Below are positions 44,506 to 53,109 of a stretch of 64,000 nt of DNA, piece by piece. The stretch is taken from contig JAPNUO010000002.1 in the NCBI GenBank assembly GCA_026627065.1, positions 434,001 through 498,000 of the forward strand, read 5' to 3'. Positions within the stretch are counted from its first letter, which is position 1, and each line of letters opens with the position of its first letter. This DNA comes from Bacillota bacterium. Lineage in GTDB: Bacteria; Bacillota; Sulfobacillia; Sulfobacillales; Sulfobacillaceae. A program made the position numbers and the translations under genes. The notes under the pieces were generated by a model, which made no database searches, had not been told where the DNA came from, and saw only the letters and a list, made by a program, of their open reading frames with translations.

Positions 44506-45911
44506 TGGACGAGCGCCACTCCCGCGCTGGGAAGGTTGGTGAGCGTCTGGGCGTTCCAGGAGATGGCATTGGACCCGTTAATCGTGAGATAATCGGCGAC
44601 GACGGCACCGCTGATGGTGTCATTCCCGTTCAGCACAATCGTGCCGTCGGGGGCATAAAGCACCCCCGTGCAGCTGATTCCCCCGTTTAACGTAATATCG
44701 CCCCCCTCCCCCTGGCTATTGGCAAAGGCGGCCACCACGAGCCCCGCTCCATTGTCGGCCTGGTCGTTGCCGTTTAGCGTCACCGACCCGCCTTTGACCA
44801 AGACGGGGCCGTTGGCCACGACGCCGCCATCAAGGGTGATCGCGGCGGTGCCCATCGTCGTATTGTCTATCTCCGTGGTCCCGTCTATCGTGTCATTGCC
44901 CCCATAGGTGATGGAACCGCCGCCGCTGGCAATGACGGATCCCTCCACGGTGTTGCTGCCGCCGTTCAGCGTAATGCTGCCGCCATCGAGGGTGATCAGG
45001 GAACCGGTCACCACGGTATCTGAGCCGTTGATGACAATGCTGGCGCCGTCTATGGCCTCAATCGTTCCGTCAATTACGTTGCTGCTGCCGTTGACGGTGA
45101 CGCTGCCGGTGACAATCCAATTTCCTTGGAGCGTCTGGTTGCCGTTCAAGGTGATGGAGGAAGTCGTCGATGCCGATTCTACTGTGGGCGGAGCCGGCAC
45201 ATCCCAACTGGGCATAGCCAATACCGCTTGGTGGGGCTCCAAGGGGCCGGTGGAATCGTTGCCGGTTTCCGTAATGGTCCCCGCCGCGTTGACCACACCG
45301 GAAATATTCACGGATCCGTTAAGAACAATGTCTCCATTGGAATGGACATTGCCCTCCACCGTGTCGCTCCCATTAAATCGGAGAGGACTCGACGAACTGG
45401 TCGATCCCTGAAATACTGCATAGTCAAACGCGGTTCCCGGGCCATATTGGGCGACGGCCTGGGCGTGAAGGGTGAAGGTCTTGTGGCCAAAAAGGGACGC
45501 AAACGATCCGGGGATGGTCGCGGTGGCCGAAGCGACAACCGTGTCGAACAGCGTGGTCTCGGCGGTGACGGTGGCGCTAGTGGCGGCAGGATCGTTTTCG
45601 GTGACCAAGCTGGCCTGACTCGCGACGGCGCTGGCGTTGCCCAGCGCCATTTCTTGGGCGCCCGCGAGGGCGGCAGCATCGACCGCATTTTGCAATCGCG
45701 TTTCCGAGAGGTAGATCGTGCCCACGGTGATGCTGAGTCCGGCCATGCCAATAATCACGGGCAGCCCCAGGGCGATCAAGGGCAAGACCTGACCCTGACG
45801 CCCTCGAAGCCGTGACCACAGGTTGGGTTCGGCTTTGACCACGGAAGGCACCCCCTTTGCTCCACTGCTGACGGCTCTGCCGCCGAGAACGACCAACGAG
45901 TGACGGAGCAT
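44502..45911 (-). CDS. TadG-like pilus protein with beta-helix-like repeat domain
   Basis: 469 residues. A Tad-type N-terminal helix (QVLPLIALGLPVIIGMAGLSITVGTIYLSETRLQNAVDAAALAGAQEMA) is followed by a long domain made of 10 or more imperfect units rich in NG, GG and Thr/Val (for example SITLNGGSNTVEGSV, IVLNGNDTISGAV), as in right-handed beta-helices, ending in VLYAPDGTIVLNGN, a pattern seen in PilX/DUF7305-type Tad proteins. A start at a GTG near 45837 (with AAAGGGGG) is an alternative. Secreted or surface-bound. Confidence 0.8.
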   Translation of the reverse strand: MLRHSLVVLGGRAVSSGAKGVPSVVKAEPNLWSRLRGRQGQVLPLIALGLPVIIGMAGLSITVGTIYLSETRLQNAVDAAALAGAQEMALGNASAVASQASLVTENDPAATSATVTAETTLFDTVVASATATIPGSFASLFGHKTFTLHAQAVAQYGPGTAFDYAVFQGSTSSSSPLRFNGSDTVEGNVHSNGDIVLNGSVNISGVVNAAGTITETGNDSTGPLEPHQAVLAMPSWDVPAPPTVESASTTSSITLNGNQTLQGNWIVTGSVTVNGSSNVIDGTIEAIDGASIVINGSDTVVTGSLITLDGGSITLNGGSNTVEGSVIASGGGSITYGGNDTIDGTTEIDNTTMGTAAITLDGGVVANGPVLVKGGSVTLNGNDQADNGAGLVVAAFANSQGEGGDITLNGGISCTGVLYAPDGTIVLNGNDTISGAVVADYLTINGSNAISWNAQTLTNLPSAGVALVQ

Positions 45912-46014
45912 CCTTCGGCTCGCATTTGCTGTGAAGATTTTACCTCACATGACTGGATTAGGACGTAAACTGCCATACGGTCAAAAATTTCCGATTTCAG
46001 CATTCGACAAGGTG

Positions 46015-47511
46015 TCAAAAGTTTCCTTCTTGACGCCGGCGCGAATCGAAGGGGGAAGAGGCGATCGATCTCTCGGTGCCGTTTAGGTGCTGAAAGAGCC
46101 ATACCGGGCCCACATGGTCCCGAAGACGCCACACTTTGGAATGCGTGCGAAGTTCTTCCAGCGTGGCCGCCAAAACATGGGGAGGCGTGAGCCGAGTATA
46201 AGGGTTGACGTCAAAGTTTAGCAGAACCCAGGCATTCCGGGGAACGTCGCGGGGCAGGGGCAAAAAGCCAATGACAGGCCGATTGGCCACGAGGGCCAAG
46301 GTGCAGTTTTGCCCATAGACGGGCACACCGGGAGGAATGTGCTGGACCACGCTGATTAAAGCCTGAGTCGCTGGATAACTATACCACACCCAGTACCGTT
46401 CGGCGGAGGCCCACAACAAGAGGGAAGCCAAGAAACACTCCATGGTGCCGAGTGCCAACGCGCGAGGGCTCAGGCGGAGGCGGCTTAAGAGCACGACGAG
46501 GCTGATGAAGAGAAAGGGGGCGACGGGAACCGAATATTGGTTCCATGGATTCAGCTGTCCGTTAAACTGCGAGAAGGCGTTGAATTCCAAGATGAGCCAG
46601 GCGGGCCAGGCCCAGCCCGGAGCTCCGAGGCCTGAAAAGAGCGGGACAAAGCCTACTGGCAACGCTAAGATCACGCCGTAAAACCATGCGCTTTTGCGAA
46701 ACCAGACCGTCGCGAGATACCATGGATGGCGAAGCAACGCCTCCAGGCCGGCCAGCGGCGTGGGACCGAGCCAGCGATAATACTGGGACCATTGGCTCAT
46801 GACGTGGCCGGTCAAGTGCGGGAAGAGCCACAATACTTCTCCAGCCCCAACCATCAACGCCAACATGACACTCACTGCGCCCATGGTCCAATCACGGCGC
46901 ATCCACCAGACCGGTGCCAGGCCGAGCACGGTTAAGGCGGCAGTGACCTTGGTCGACAAGAGCAAGAGCGCCGCGGCGAGATAGTGGCGGCGCTGACGCG
47001 TTTCGATCGCCCACGCCGCATAAAACAAGAGCGGAACGGCCAGAGTGTCCGGATGCCAGTCGAAAAACGCCGGACCCAAAATGGCCGGATACGCGGCATA
47101 CACCAGGTAAATGAGCGGGTGACTTTTTTTCTGGGCCAAGCCGGTGCGCTGCATCCACCAGGCCAGAAAGGGGATCCCCGATGCCAGCGAGGCGGATTGC
47201 AACGCCAAAAGGCCTACCGGGCCGGTGAGCCTGTAAAAAAAAGCGACCGGATACAAAATCGCTGAGCCTGCGTCGGTGAGGGCCAGGTGTCCATTGAGCG
47301 TGGACCGCGCTGCCCAGTCGCCGTGGCTGATGAGCCACAGGACTTGCTGAAAATACGCGAAGTCCCACGCCGTGGCCCGCCCCGTGTCGAGGCGCACAGT
47401 GGCTAGGATCGTATAGGCCAATGCTACCCCGAGGGCCAGGAGCCAGGCGTGGGGCCGAACGCGGCCAAGCGCAGGATGATCAAGCGAGTTCACATCGTCT
47501 TGTCTTGTCAT
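46015..47511 (-). CDS. polytopic membrane protein, DUF2079 type
   Basis: 498 residues with about 12 hydrophobic segments. DUF2079 marks include AWDFAYFQQVLWLISHGDWAA near the N-terminus and FDWHPDTLAVPLLFYAAW. The family is a predicted GT-C-like membrane enzyme of unknown role. It lies at the left flank of the acyl-CoA cluster and directly behind the tadG-like gene; sugar-lipid or envelope function is likely. Confidence 0.8.
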   Translation of the reverse strand: MTRQDDVNSLDHPALGRVRPHAWLLALGVALAYTILATVRLDTGRATAWDFAYFQQVLWLISHGDWAARSTLNGHLALTDAGSAILYPVAFFYRLTGPVGLLALQSASLASGIPFLAWWMQRTGLAQKKSHPLIYLVYAAYPAILGPAFFDWHPDTLAVPLLFYAAWAIETRQRRHYLAAALLLLSTKVTAALTVLGLAPVWWMRRDWTMGAVSVMLALMVGAGEVLWLFPHLTGHVMSQWSQYYRWLGPTPLAGLEALLRHPWYLATVWFRKSAWFYGVILALPVGFVPLFSGLGAPGWAWPAWLILEFNAFSQFNGQLNPWNQYSVPVAPFLFISLVVLLSRLRLSPRALALGTMECFLASLLLWASAERYWVWYSYPATQALISVVQHIPPGVPVYGQNCTLALVANRPVIGFLPLPRDVPRNAWVLLNFDVNPYTRLTPPHVLAATLEELRTHSKVWRLRDHVGPVWLFQHLNGTERSIASSPFDSRRRQEGNF

Positions 47512-47587
47512 ACCCGATGATTCGCCAAATCGCCGGAAGATCCTGCGGGCCGCGACACATTGCGACAGGAAAAGACATCGCTGACTC

Positions 47588-48739
47588 TTAGTTCTTCGTC
47601 TTATTCAAGGCGGCCGCGATGATATTCTTTTGAATCTCGGAGGTGCCTTCGTAGATGCGCGTGATGCGCGCGTCGCGGTAGAAGCGCTCGATGGGGTAGT
47701 CGCTGATATATCCCAACCCTCCGTGAATTTGCACCGCCTTGTCGGCCACGCGCTGGTACACTTCCGACCCGTAAAGTTTCAGCATGGCGGCCTCCTTGAC
47801 CACATTGGCCCCTTGATCGACGAGCCAGGCCACGCGGTACATCATCCAGCGCAAAGTTTCGATGTCGGTGGCCATCTCGGCGAGATAATGCTGAATAATT
47901 TGCTGCTCGAAAATGGGCTTGCCAAATTGGTGTCGCTCGCGGGCATATTGGAGCGAACGGTCCAGCAGGTACTCGCACGATCCCAGCGACCGCGCCGCCA
48001 GCCCCGCGCGGCCGTTGGCTAAAATCTTCAGGGCGTTGACATACCCTTCACCCTCTTTTCCGAGGACATTTTCTTCGGGCACTTCCAGGTTTTCAAAGAA
48101 AATTTGCGCCGAATGCGAGCCATGGAGCCCCATCTTCTTTTCGACCTTGCCGACCCGGAACCCGGGGAAATCCCGCTCGACAATAAACGAGGTAATCCCT
48201 TTGGCCCCACGGCTGGGGTCGGTCACCGCCATGACGGTAAAGACGTGGGCTTCGGGAGCATTGGTGATATAGATCTTTTGCCCATTGAGGATGTAGCGGC
48301 GTCCCCGCCGGACAGCGGTCGTGCGGATGGCCGCGGCATTGGAACCGGCCTCCGGCTCGGTGAGGGCAAAGGCCCCAATCCATTCGCCGGTGGCCATTTT
48401 GGGGAGGTAATAAGCCTTTTGGGCGTCGGTGCCGAAGGCGACGATCCCGACGGAACCGATGCCGTTGTGCGCCCCAAGAATGGTGGTGTACCCATTGATG
48501 GTCTTGCCCAGCTCTTCAAAAATGGCGCATTTATCCACCATGCTGAGACCTAGGCCTCCGTATGCTTCGGGAATGCTCAGCCCAAACAGTCCGAGTGCCT
48601 TGGATGCGTCCAGAATAGACGCCGGCACCTGATCTTCCTCCTCGATTTGCTGGGCGTAGGGCTCGACTTCGCGAGCAATGAAATCGCGCACGGCTTCTTT
48701 CATTTGCAGAATTTCCGGACTCAAGGTAAAGTCCATCAT
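47588..48739 (-). CDS. acyl-CoA dehydrogenase
   Basis: FAD-dependent acyl-CoA dehydrogenase, 383 residues. TEPEAGSNAAAIRTTAV (FAD site), FGKPIFEQQIIQHYLAEM and catalytic Glu in IYEGTSEIQ match short/medium-chain enzymes. ATG 48739 follows AAGGA; the frame remains open further upstream to 49393, but that extension has no domain, is Arg-rich and is probably non-coding. Likely substrate is a branched or short acyl-CoA, by context. Confidence 0.92.
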   Translation of the reverse strand: MMDFTLSPEILQMKEAVRDFIAREVEPYAQQIEEEDQVPASILDASKALGLFGLSIPEAYGGLGLSMVDKCAIFEELGKTINGYTTILGAHNGIGSVGIVAFGTDAQKAYYLPKMATGEWIGAFALTEPEAGSNAAAIRTTAVRRGRRYILNGQKIYITNAPEAHVFTVMAVTDPSRGAKGITSFIVERDFPGFRVGKVEKKMGLHGSHSAQIFFENLEVPEENVLGKEGEGYVNALKILANGRAGLAARSLGSCEYLLDRSLQYARERHQFGKPIFEQQIIQHYLAEMATDIETLRWMMYRVAWLVDQGANVVKEAAMLKLYGSEVYQRVADKAVQIHGGLGYISDYPIERFYRDARITRIYEGTSEIQKNIIAAALNKTKN

Positions 48740-48758
48740 GTCACCGTCCTTTTCCCCA

Positions 48759-48784
48759 ACTATACACCGTGGATCGATGTCGAT
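48759..48784 (-). promoter_or_regulatory. candidate promoter/operator of the acyl-CoA dehydrogenase
   Basis: TATAGT (minus, 48764-48759) with the palindrome ATCGATGTCGAT (48773-48784) just upstream, inside the spacer. A -35 is not clear. Confidence 0.3.
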
Positions 48785-49284
48785 AAATTGGGTGATGGCA
48801 ATCATCGCTGCCTCCGTGGATTTCCCCAGCCGCTGGTCGCGGCGCAGAACCCGATCCCTGCCGTGGCTATTTTGTGTGAAATCCCGTGAGAGTTGAAACC
48901 AGCCGCCTGCGCCCCCCAAATTCGCCCGTTGTCCGTCCGCACGGATAGGAATAGGCCCCGTGAGCCCTATCCGCAGCGCGCCGTGGTTCACGCGTTTCCG
49001 AGCGTTTCTTGCCGTCCCGCGGCGGGTTGACGGTCGGTCGCGGCTTTCTAACCCGGGCGCTGCCCCAAGTGAGGCTCCCCGTTCGGGTGTGCCACGCGTG
49101 TTGTGACATTGCGGCCGGCTTCCATCCTCGTCTCTCCGTATTTTCCTTTGAGCGCTAAAGCACGGGGATTGCGCCGCCAAGTTTTGCTCACTTGCCCATG
49201 ATCTTACGCTTCTCAAGTCCTGGATTCGTCGTGCTGCAGCAGGGCGACGTCCTCCCAAGCAGGGTTTGCAGCGTGCCGGTTTTT

Positions 49285-49315
49285 CGCTATGCTTTAAAAA
49301 AATAAGATAATAGCG
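49285..49315 (+). promoter_or_regulatory. inverted repeat in the promoter region of the MDR gene
   Basis: CGCTAT (49285-49290) and ATAGCG (49310-49315) flank AT-rich sequence with GATAAT (49306-49311) as a possible -10. Start of the gene is 22 bases further on. Confidence 0.35.
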
Positions 49316-49337
49316 TGTCTTAAAAAGGAGGGTCTCC

Positions 49338-50315
49338 ATGCGCGCCATTGCATTGTTTCCCGAGGGGCGCCTTGACTGGGTGGAAGTTCCCAAGCCCGAA
49401 GCGCAGGGTCACGATCTGTTGGTTCGCGTCAAAGCGGTGGCCGTCAATCCCGTGGATGTCAAGCAGTCGCCCGGTTCGGAGCCGCGCATTTTGGGATATG
49501 ACGTCGCCGGGGTGGTCGAGGCAGTGGGCTCGGAGGTGACCCTCTTTCAACCCGGGGACGAGGTGTATTACGCCGGCAGTATTGTGCGCCCTGGAGGGTT
49601 TAGCGAATATCATTTGGTCGATGAGCGGATTGTCGGGCCGAAGCCGCGCCCGTTGAGTTTTGCGGAAGCCGCGGCGATGCCGTTGACCACCATTACTGCT
49701 TGGGAAGGATTGTTCGACCGCATGCGCGTGCCGCTCCACGACGCCCAAGGGCACATCTTAATCATTGGCGCGGCGGGAGGTGTGGGGTCGATTGCCATCC
49801 AGTTGGCGAGAATGGCGGGCCTACAGGTCATAGCCACCGCCTCGCGGCCGGAAAGTCGCCGGTGGGTCGAGGCGCGTGGGGCGCACCACGTGATCTCCCA
49901 CGCGGAGCCGCTGGAGCCCCAGGTAACGGCCTTAGGTTTAGAACGTGTGGAGTACATCTTTTGCTTGACCTCCGTGGCGCCGTATTGGGATGCGATGATG
50001 GCGCTTTTGGCTCCGGAAGGCCAAGTGTGCCTGGTGTTGCCCCCTGGCAATGTCGCATTGGGGCCGCTTTGGGCGCTGAGCGGAAGCCTTCACGCCGAAT
50101 CCATGTTTGTGCGGCCGCGCTTTCAAACGCCGACCATGATACAACAGCATCGGCTGTTGAGCCGGGTGGCGACGCTAATAGACCAAGGGGTGCTGCACAC
50201 CACCTTGTCCGAACAGTTTGCCCCCATTTCCCCGGAGACCCTCTCGATGGTGTTCGAACGCATTCGGCAAGGCCATGTGGTGGGAAAACTCGCGATTTCA
50301 GGGTTTGACTCCTAG
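49338..50315 (+). CDS. MDR/zinc-type alcohol dehydrogenase, quinone-oxidoreductase-like
   Basis: 325 residues; medium-chain dehydrogenase with GroES-like N-terminus (VKAVAVNPVDVKQ, GYDVAGVVEAVG) and Rossmann domain (LIIGAAGGVGSIAIQLA). The usual structural-zinc Cys cluster is absent, so it is of the quinone-oxidoreductase/enoyl-reductase type. ATG follows AAAGGAGGG. It overlaps the convergent membrane-protein gene by 18 bases at the 3' end. Confidence 0.9.
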   Translation: MRAIALFPEGRLDWVEVPKPEAQGHDLLVRVKAVAVNPVDVKQSPGSEPRILGYDVAGVVEAVGSEVTLFQPGDEVYYAGSIVRPGGFSEYHLVDERIVGPKPRPLSFAEAAAMPLTTITAWEGLFDRMRVPLHDAQGHILIIGAAGGVGSIAIQLARMAGLQVIATASRPESRRWVEARGAHHVISHAEPLEPQVTALGLERVEYIFCLTSVAPYWDAMMALLAPEGQVCLVLPPGNVALGPLWALSGSLHAESMFVRPRFQTPTMIQQHRLLSRVATLIDQGVLHTTLSEQFAPISPETLSMVFERIRQGHVVGKLAISGFDS

Positions 50316-52073
50316 TCGGCGAGACGACAGACGCCACCACCAGGTCCGGCCTTGGCGGCCAGTGGGCGGCCCCAATTGCTGGCTCATCCACCGGACCAGG
50401 TAAGGTTCGTGCGCCATTGGTGTAATCACCACATAGGTGGGACGGGTTTCTTTAAGAAAGCGGGAAAAGAGGCGATCAAACGGGGCGAGGTGGACATGGT
50501 GGGCCTGAATGGTGCGGGTCGGTCCATAGAGATTAATCCGGCTCCAAAATTCAATGAGGGAATTAAAGTTGCGAAGGTCGGCGTCGTTGGACGAGAGGTA
50601 GCCGTCGACCAGGCGGTAGCGGAAGCGATTGGCGATTTGGGTGTACAGCACGTTGTTGTCGGGATTGTACACCACGTCGTAGGGAAAGACCAAAAGCGTC
50701 GTGGCCCGCGTGATCTGATGGTGCGTGACCTCCTCGGTAATCCAGGGATTGGCGCGGAGGATCAGCGTAGGATAAGTTTGAGGCCACCAGCTGACGAGCA
50801 CGGCCCCTAGCCACAGGGCCGCGTAAAGCGGCCAGCGCCGCCACGGCAGCTTGGGCAGGCTGAGCGCGACCAAGAGGCCCAATCCCCAAAAGACGCCCCA
50901 CATCAGCCGGTCCAGCACCACATTGTTCAAGATCGGCGCGGCATATAGGAGAAGGCCGGGGAGCGGAATGTGCGTGTTGAGGCGGCTATCAATCAGCAAA
51001 AAGTTGCCGAGGGCCAAGAGGGTTAAGGCGATGACCCACGCCAAGAGCGCTTTTTGCGCCGGAGGCCAGTCTCTTAGGGTGAGGAGGGCGAGGCCGATAA
51101 AGCCCACGAGGAAGACCAGCCCCAAGAAGCCATCCTGCTCCATGACGTTCCCGGTGAACGACACCTGGGAGAAGTAGTGCCACCAGGTGTGGACAGGGAT
51201 GACCAAATTGGCCAGATTGATCTGGTACATGTCAAGGTAGGAAAAAGGATGAAAAGGCTGATCCGGAGTGTGGGTCTGCCACCAAACGAAAGGCGCTAAG
51301 ACGGCGAGAGTCAACCCCAGACTGAGACCTGCTCCCGTGGCGATGCGGCGAACCTCTGTCCATCCCCAGTGGCGGCTTCGCACTTCCCAGCGGATCCAAA
51401 GCACCAGGCCCAAAAAAATCATGAGCATGGTGGTTACCCAGAATTCTTCGTTGGTCAGCCACAGCGCTAAACTTAAAAGAACCCACCGCCAGGCCAGCCC
51501 GGCACGCGACAGCCTTTGCATGACGAAAAGATAAACGTCCGCAAACAAGAGGTAGCCAAACCCCACCCACATTAAATCCGCGTGACCCAAGGCCTGGTTG
51601 GTAAAGTATGCCGAAGCGATCACAAGGAGCGAGGCGGCGGCGCTCGAGCCAATGCGGCCCGTGATGCGATAGTAGCTCCAGTAGGCGAGTAGGCCGCTCA
51701 GCCACCACCCGCCGAAGGTGGCAAGATTATATCCTAGCGGCAGGGACAAGAGATGGTAGTGAATTAAAAGGCTGAGGGGAATGAAGACAAGGGGCATGCT
51801 GGTATCCCATAGCACGTTGTTGCCCCAGGGGGCGACCACTAAGCCGGTATGGGCCAATGAGACGCCATGTTGAAGAGCCCAAGCCCACCACGCCAAAAAC
51901 CACAAGTAAATCGAGGCGTCGCCCGGTTCGGCAATGGGGTGGCTGCTCCACGTGTGCCACCCATGGTGGACCATGGTGAAAATGAGGAGTGCCTGCAGCG
52001 TCCCCACGATCCCCACGTGATAACGGCGCAGTCGGTCCCGAGAGGTTTTTGGGGTCGAGGCGGTCACCACCAT
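50298..52073 (-). CDS. polytopic membrane protein, GT-C-like
   Basis: 591 residues with about 11 membrane segments and a hydrophilic C-terminus (LRNFNSLIEFWSRINLYGP, RPTYVVITPMA). The first loop (HPIAEPGDASIYLWFLAWW) resembles GT-C/YfhO-type membrane proteins that transfer sugars from lipid carriers. Substrate unknown. ATG follows a GAAGGAG-like SD. The 3' end overlaps the convergent MDR gene. Confidence 0.6.
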   Translation of the reverse strand: MVVTASTPKTSRDRLRRYHVGIVGTLQALLIFTMVHHGWHTWSSHPIAEPGDASIYLWFLAWWAWALQHGVSLAHTGLVVAPWGNNVLWDTSMPLVFIPLSLLIHYHLLSLPLGYNLATFGGWWLSGLLAYWSYYRITGRIGSSAAASLLVIASAYFTNQALGHADLMWVGFGYLLFADVYLFVMQRLSRAGLAWRWVLLSLALWLTNEEFWVTTMLMIFLGLVLWIRWEVRSRHWGWTEVRRIATGAGLSLGLTLAVLAPFVWWQTHTPDQPFHPFSYLDMYQINLANLVIPVHTWWHYFSQVSFTGNVMEQDGFLGLVFLVGFIGLALLTLRDWPPAQKALLAWVIALTLLALGNFLLIDSRLNTHIPLPGLLLYAAPILNNVVLDRLMWGVFWGLGLLVALSLPKLPWRRWPLYAALWLGAVLVSWWPQTYPTLILRANPWITEEVTHHQITRATTLLVFPYDVVYNPDNNVLYTQIANRFRYRLVDGYLSSNDADLRNFNSLIEFWSRINLYGPTRTIQAHHVHLAPFDRLFSRFLKETRPTYVVITPMAHEPYLVRWMSQQLGPPTGRQGRTWWWRLSSRRLGVKP

Positions 52074-52279
52074 CGCTCCTTCACTGGTCTCGGTCCGATT
52101 GTAGCAGGAGCGTCTCGGGTCTTCGTAGAATTACGAAGGATTTTCCCCATCAGGCTGCCCAAAGTCACGTCGGTCGGACGGCGACCCTGGCAAGGCGAGA
52201 AAAGAGGGTTCTGGGCGGCAGGAAAGTTGGCTTGACGATCGACGCTGACAGGGATGCGCGAAGCCAACCCTTTACTTTC

Positions 52280-52319
52280 GTTTAAAATATCGTATAATAC
52301 TGATAACTGAATAACAGTC
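52280..52319 (+). promoter_or_regulatory. promoter and inverted repeat upstream of the enoyl-CoA hydratase
   Basis: TATAAT at about 52292 with TTTACT 16 bases upstream gives a sigma-A-type promoter. Immediately downstream, ACTGATAACTGAATAACAGT (ACTG/CAGT arms) could bind a TetR-family repressor such as that at 58396. This reads a possible operator across the transcript start. Confidence 0.4.
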
Positions 52320-52343
52320 TAAAATATGAACGGTGGTAATTTT

Positions 52344-53105
52344 GTGGACGCAGTGATTTACGAGTGCAAAGCAGGGATCGCGTACCTGACGCTAAATCGT
52401 CCCGAGCGGCGCAATGCTTTGAGCCGTGCGGTGCGGGAAGGGCTGCGGGACGGATTTCTTCGCTTTGACCACGACGAATCGGCCCAAGTTCTGATTATCA
52501 CCGGCCAGGGGCGGGACGCGTTCTGTGCCGGGGCTGATTTAAAAGAAATGGCAGAGGAAGCTATCGGCATTCCGGGCCGGGACTTCATGCCCATTCTCAA
52601 CCGCAATATGTGGGTGACCAAACCGGTCATTGCGGCGGTCAACGGCGCCGCCTTGGGGGGCGGCTTTCTCCTGGCCATGATGTGCGACTTGGCGGTAGCC
52701 TCCACCGAGGCCACCTTTGGCATGCCGGAGGCGAAATGGTCGCGCGGGGCGCCCTGGTCGGTGCCATTAAACTGGATGATTCCCCAACGGGTCTGGATGG
52801 AAATGGCGTTGACGGGGGAACCGATTAGCGCCGAGCGCGCGTACGCGATTGGGCTGGTTAATCGCGTCGTGCCTGCCGAACAATTAATGGCTGCGGCCGA
52901 GGAGCTGGCTCAAAAGATCCGGGACAACGCGCCGCTGACGGTGGCAGCCACCCGCCGCATGATCTATTTGACGACGGAAATGGGCCGCACTGCCGCGTGG
53001 GATGTGGCCGACGCGCTGTTTGAGCCGGTTTATGCCAGTGAAGACGCCCTGGAAGGGCCCCGGGCGTTTAAGGAGCGGCGCCGACCGCAGTGGAAGGGGC
53101 GGTAA
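52344..53105 (+). CDS. enoyl-CoA hydratase/isomerase
   Basis: Crotonase-fold enzyme of about 253 residues that adds water to or isomerises enoyl-CoA. Marks: CAGADLKEM, AAVNGAALGGGFLLAMMCDLAVAS (oxyanion hole), FGMPEAKWSRGAPWS and catalytic-region Glu within the MPEAK stretch. Start GTG 52344 after GGTGG is preferred to ATG 52326, which lacks an SD. First gene of a run of eight same-strand acyl-CoA genes. Confidence 0.88.
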   Translation: MDAVIYECKAGIAYLTLNRPERRNALSRAVREGLRDGFLRFDHDESAQVLIITGQGRDAFCAGADLKEMAEEAIGIPGRDFMPILNRNMWVTKPVIAAVNGAALGGGFLLAMMCDLAVASTEATFGMPEAKWSRGAPWSVPLNWMIPQRVWMEMALTGEPISAERAYAIGLVNRVVPAEQLMAAAEELAQKIRDNAPLTVAATRRMIYLTTEMGRTAAWDVADALFEPVYASEDALEGPRAFKERRRPQWKGR

Positions 53106-53109
53106 TCAC

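Larger units (their letters stand above)
48740..49337. other. divergent intergenic region, stop-free on the minus strand
   Basis: About 600 bases without a recognised gene. The minus strand is open for about 218 codons upstream of the acyl-CoA dehydrogenase start, with unusual Arg/Gly/Ser composition. TATAGT (48764-48759, minus) is a candidate -10 for the dehydrogenase. ATCGATGTCGAT (48773-48784) is a 12-bp palindrome close behind it. Before the MDR gene, CGCTAT/ATAGCG inverted arms (49285-49290, 49310-49315) surround an AT-rich tract. Confidence 0.5.

Noticed and set aside
48740..49393. N-terminal extension of the acyl-CoA dehydrogenase to 601 residues
   Set aside because: The upstream part has no domain, an Arg-rich composition and no SD; ATG 48739 has AAGGA and gives the family length.
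53002..53109. Upstream start of the AtuA-like gene
   Set aside because: It overlaps the hydratase gene; the ATG at 53110 fits the domain start.
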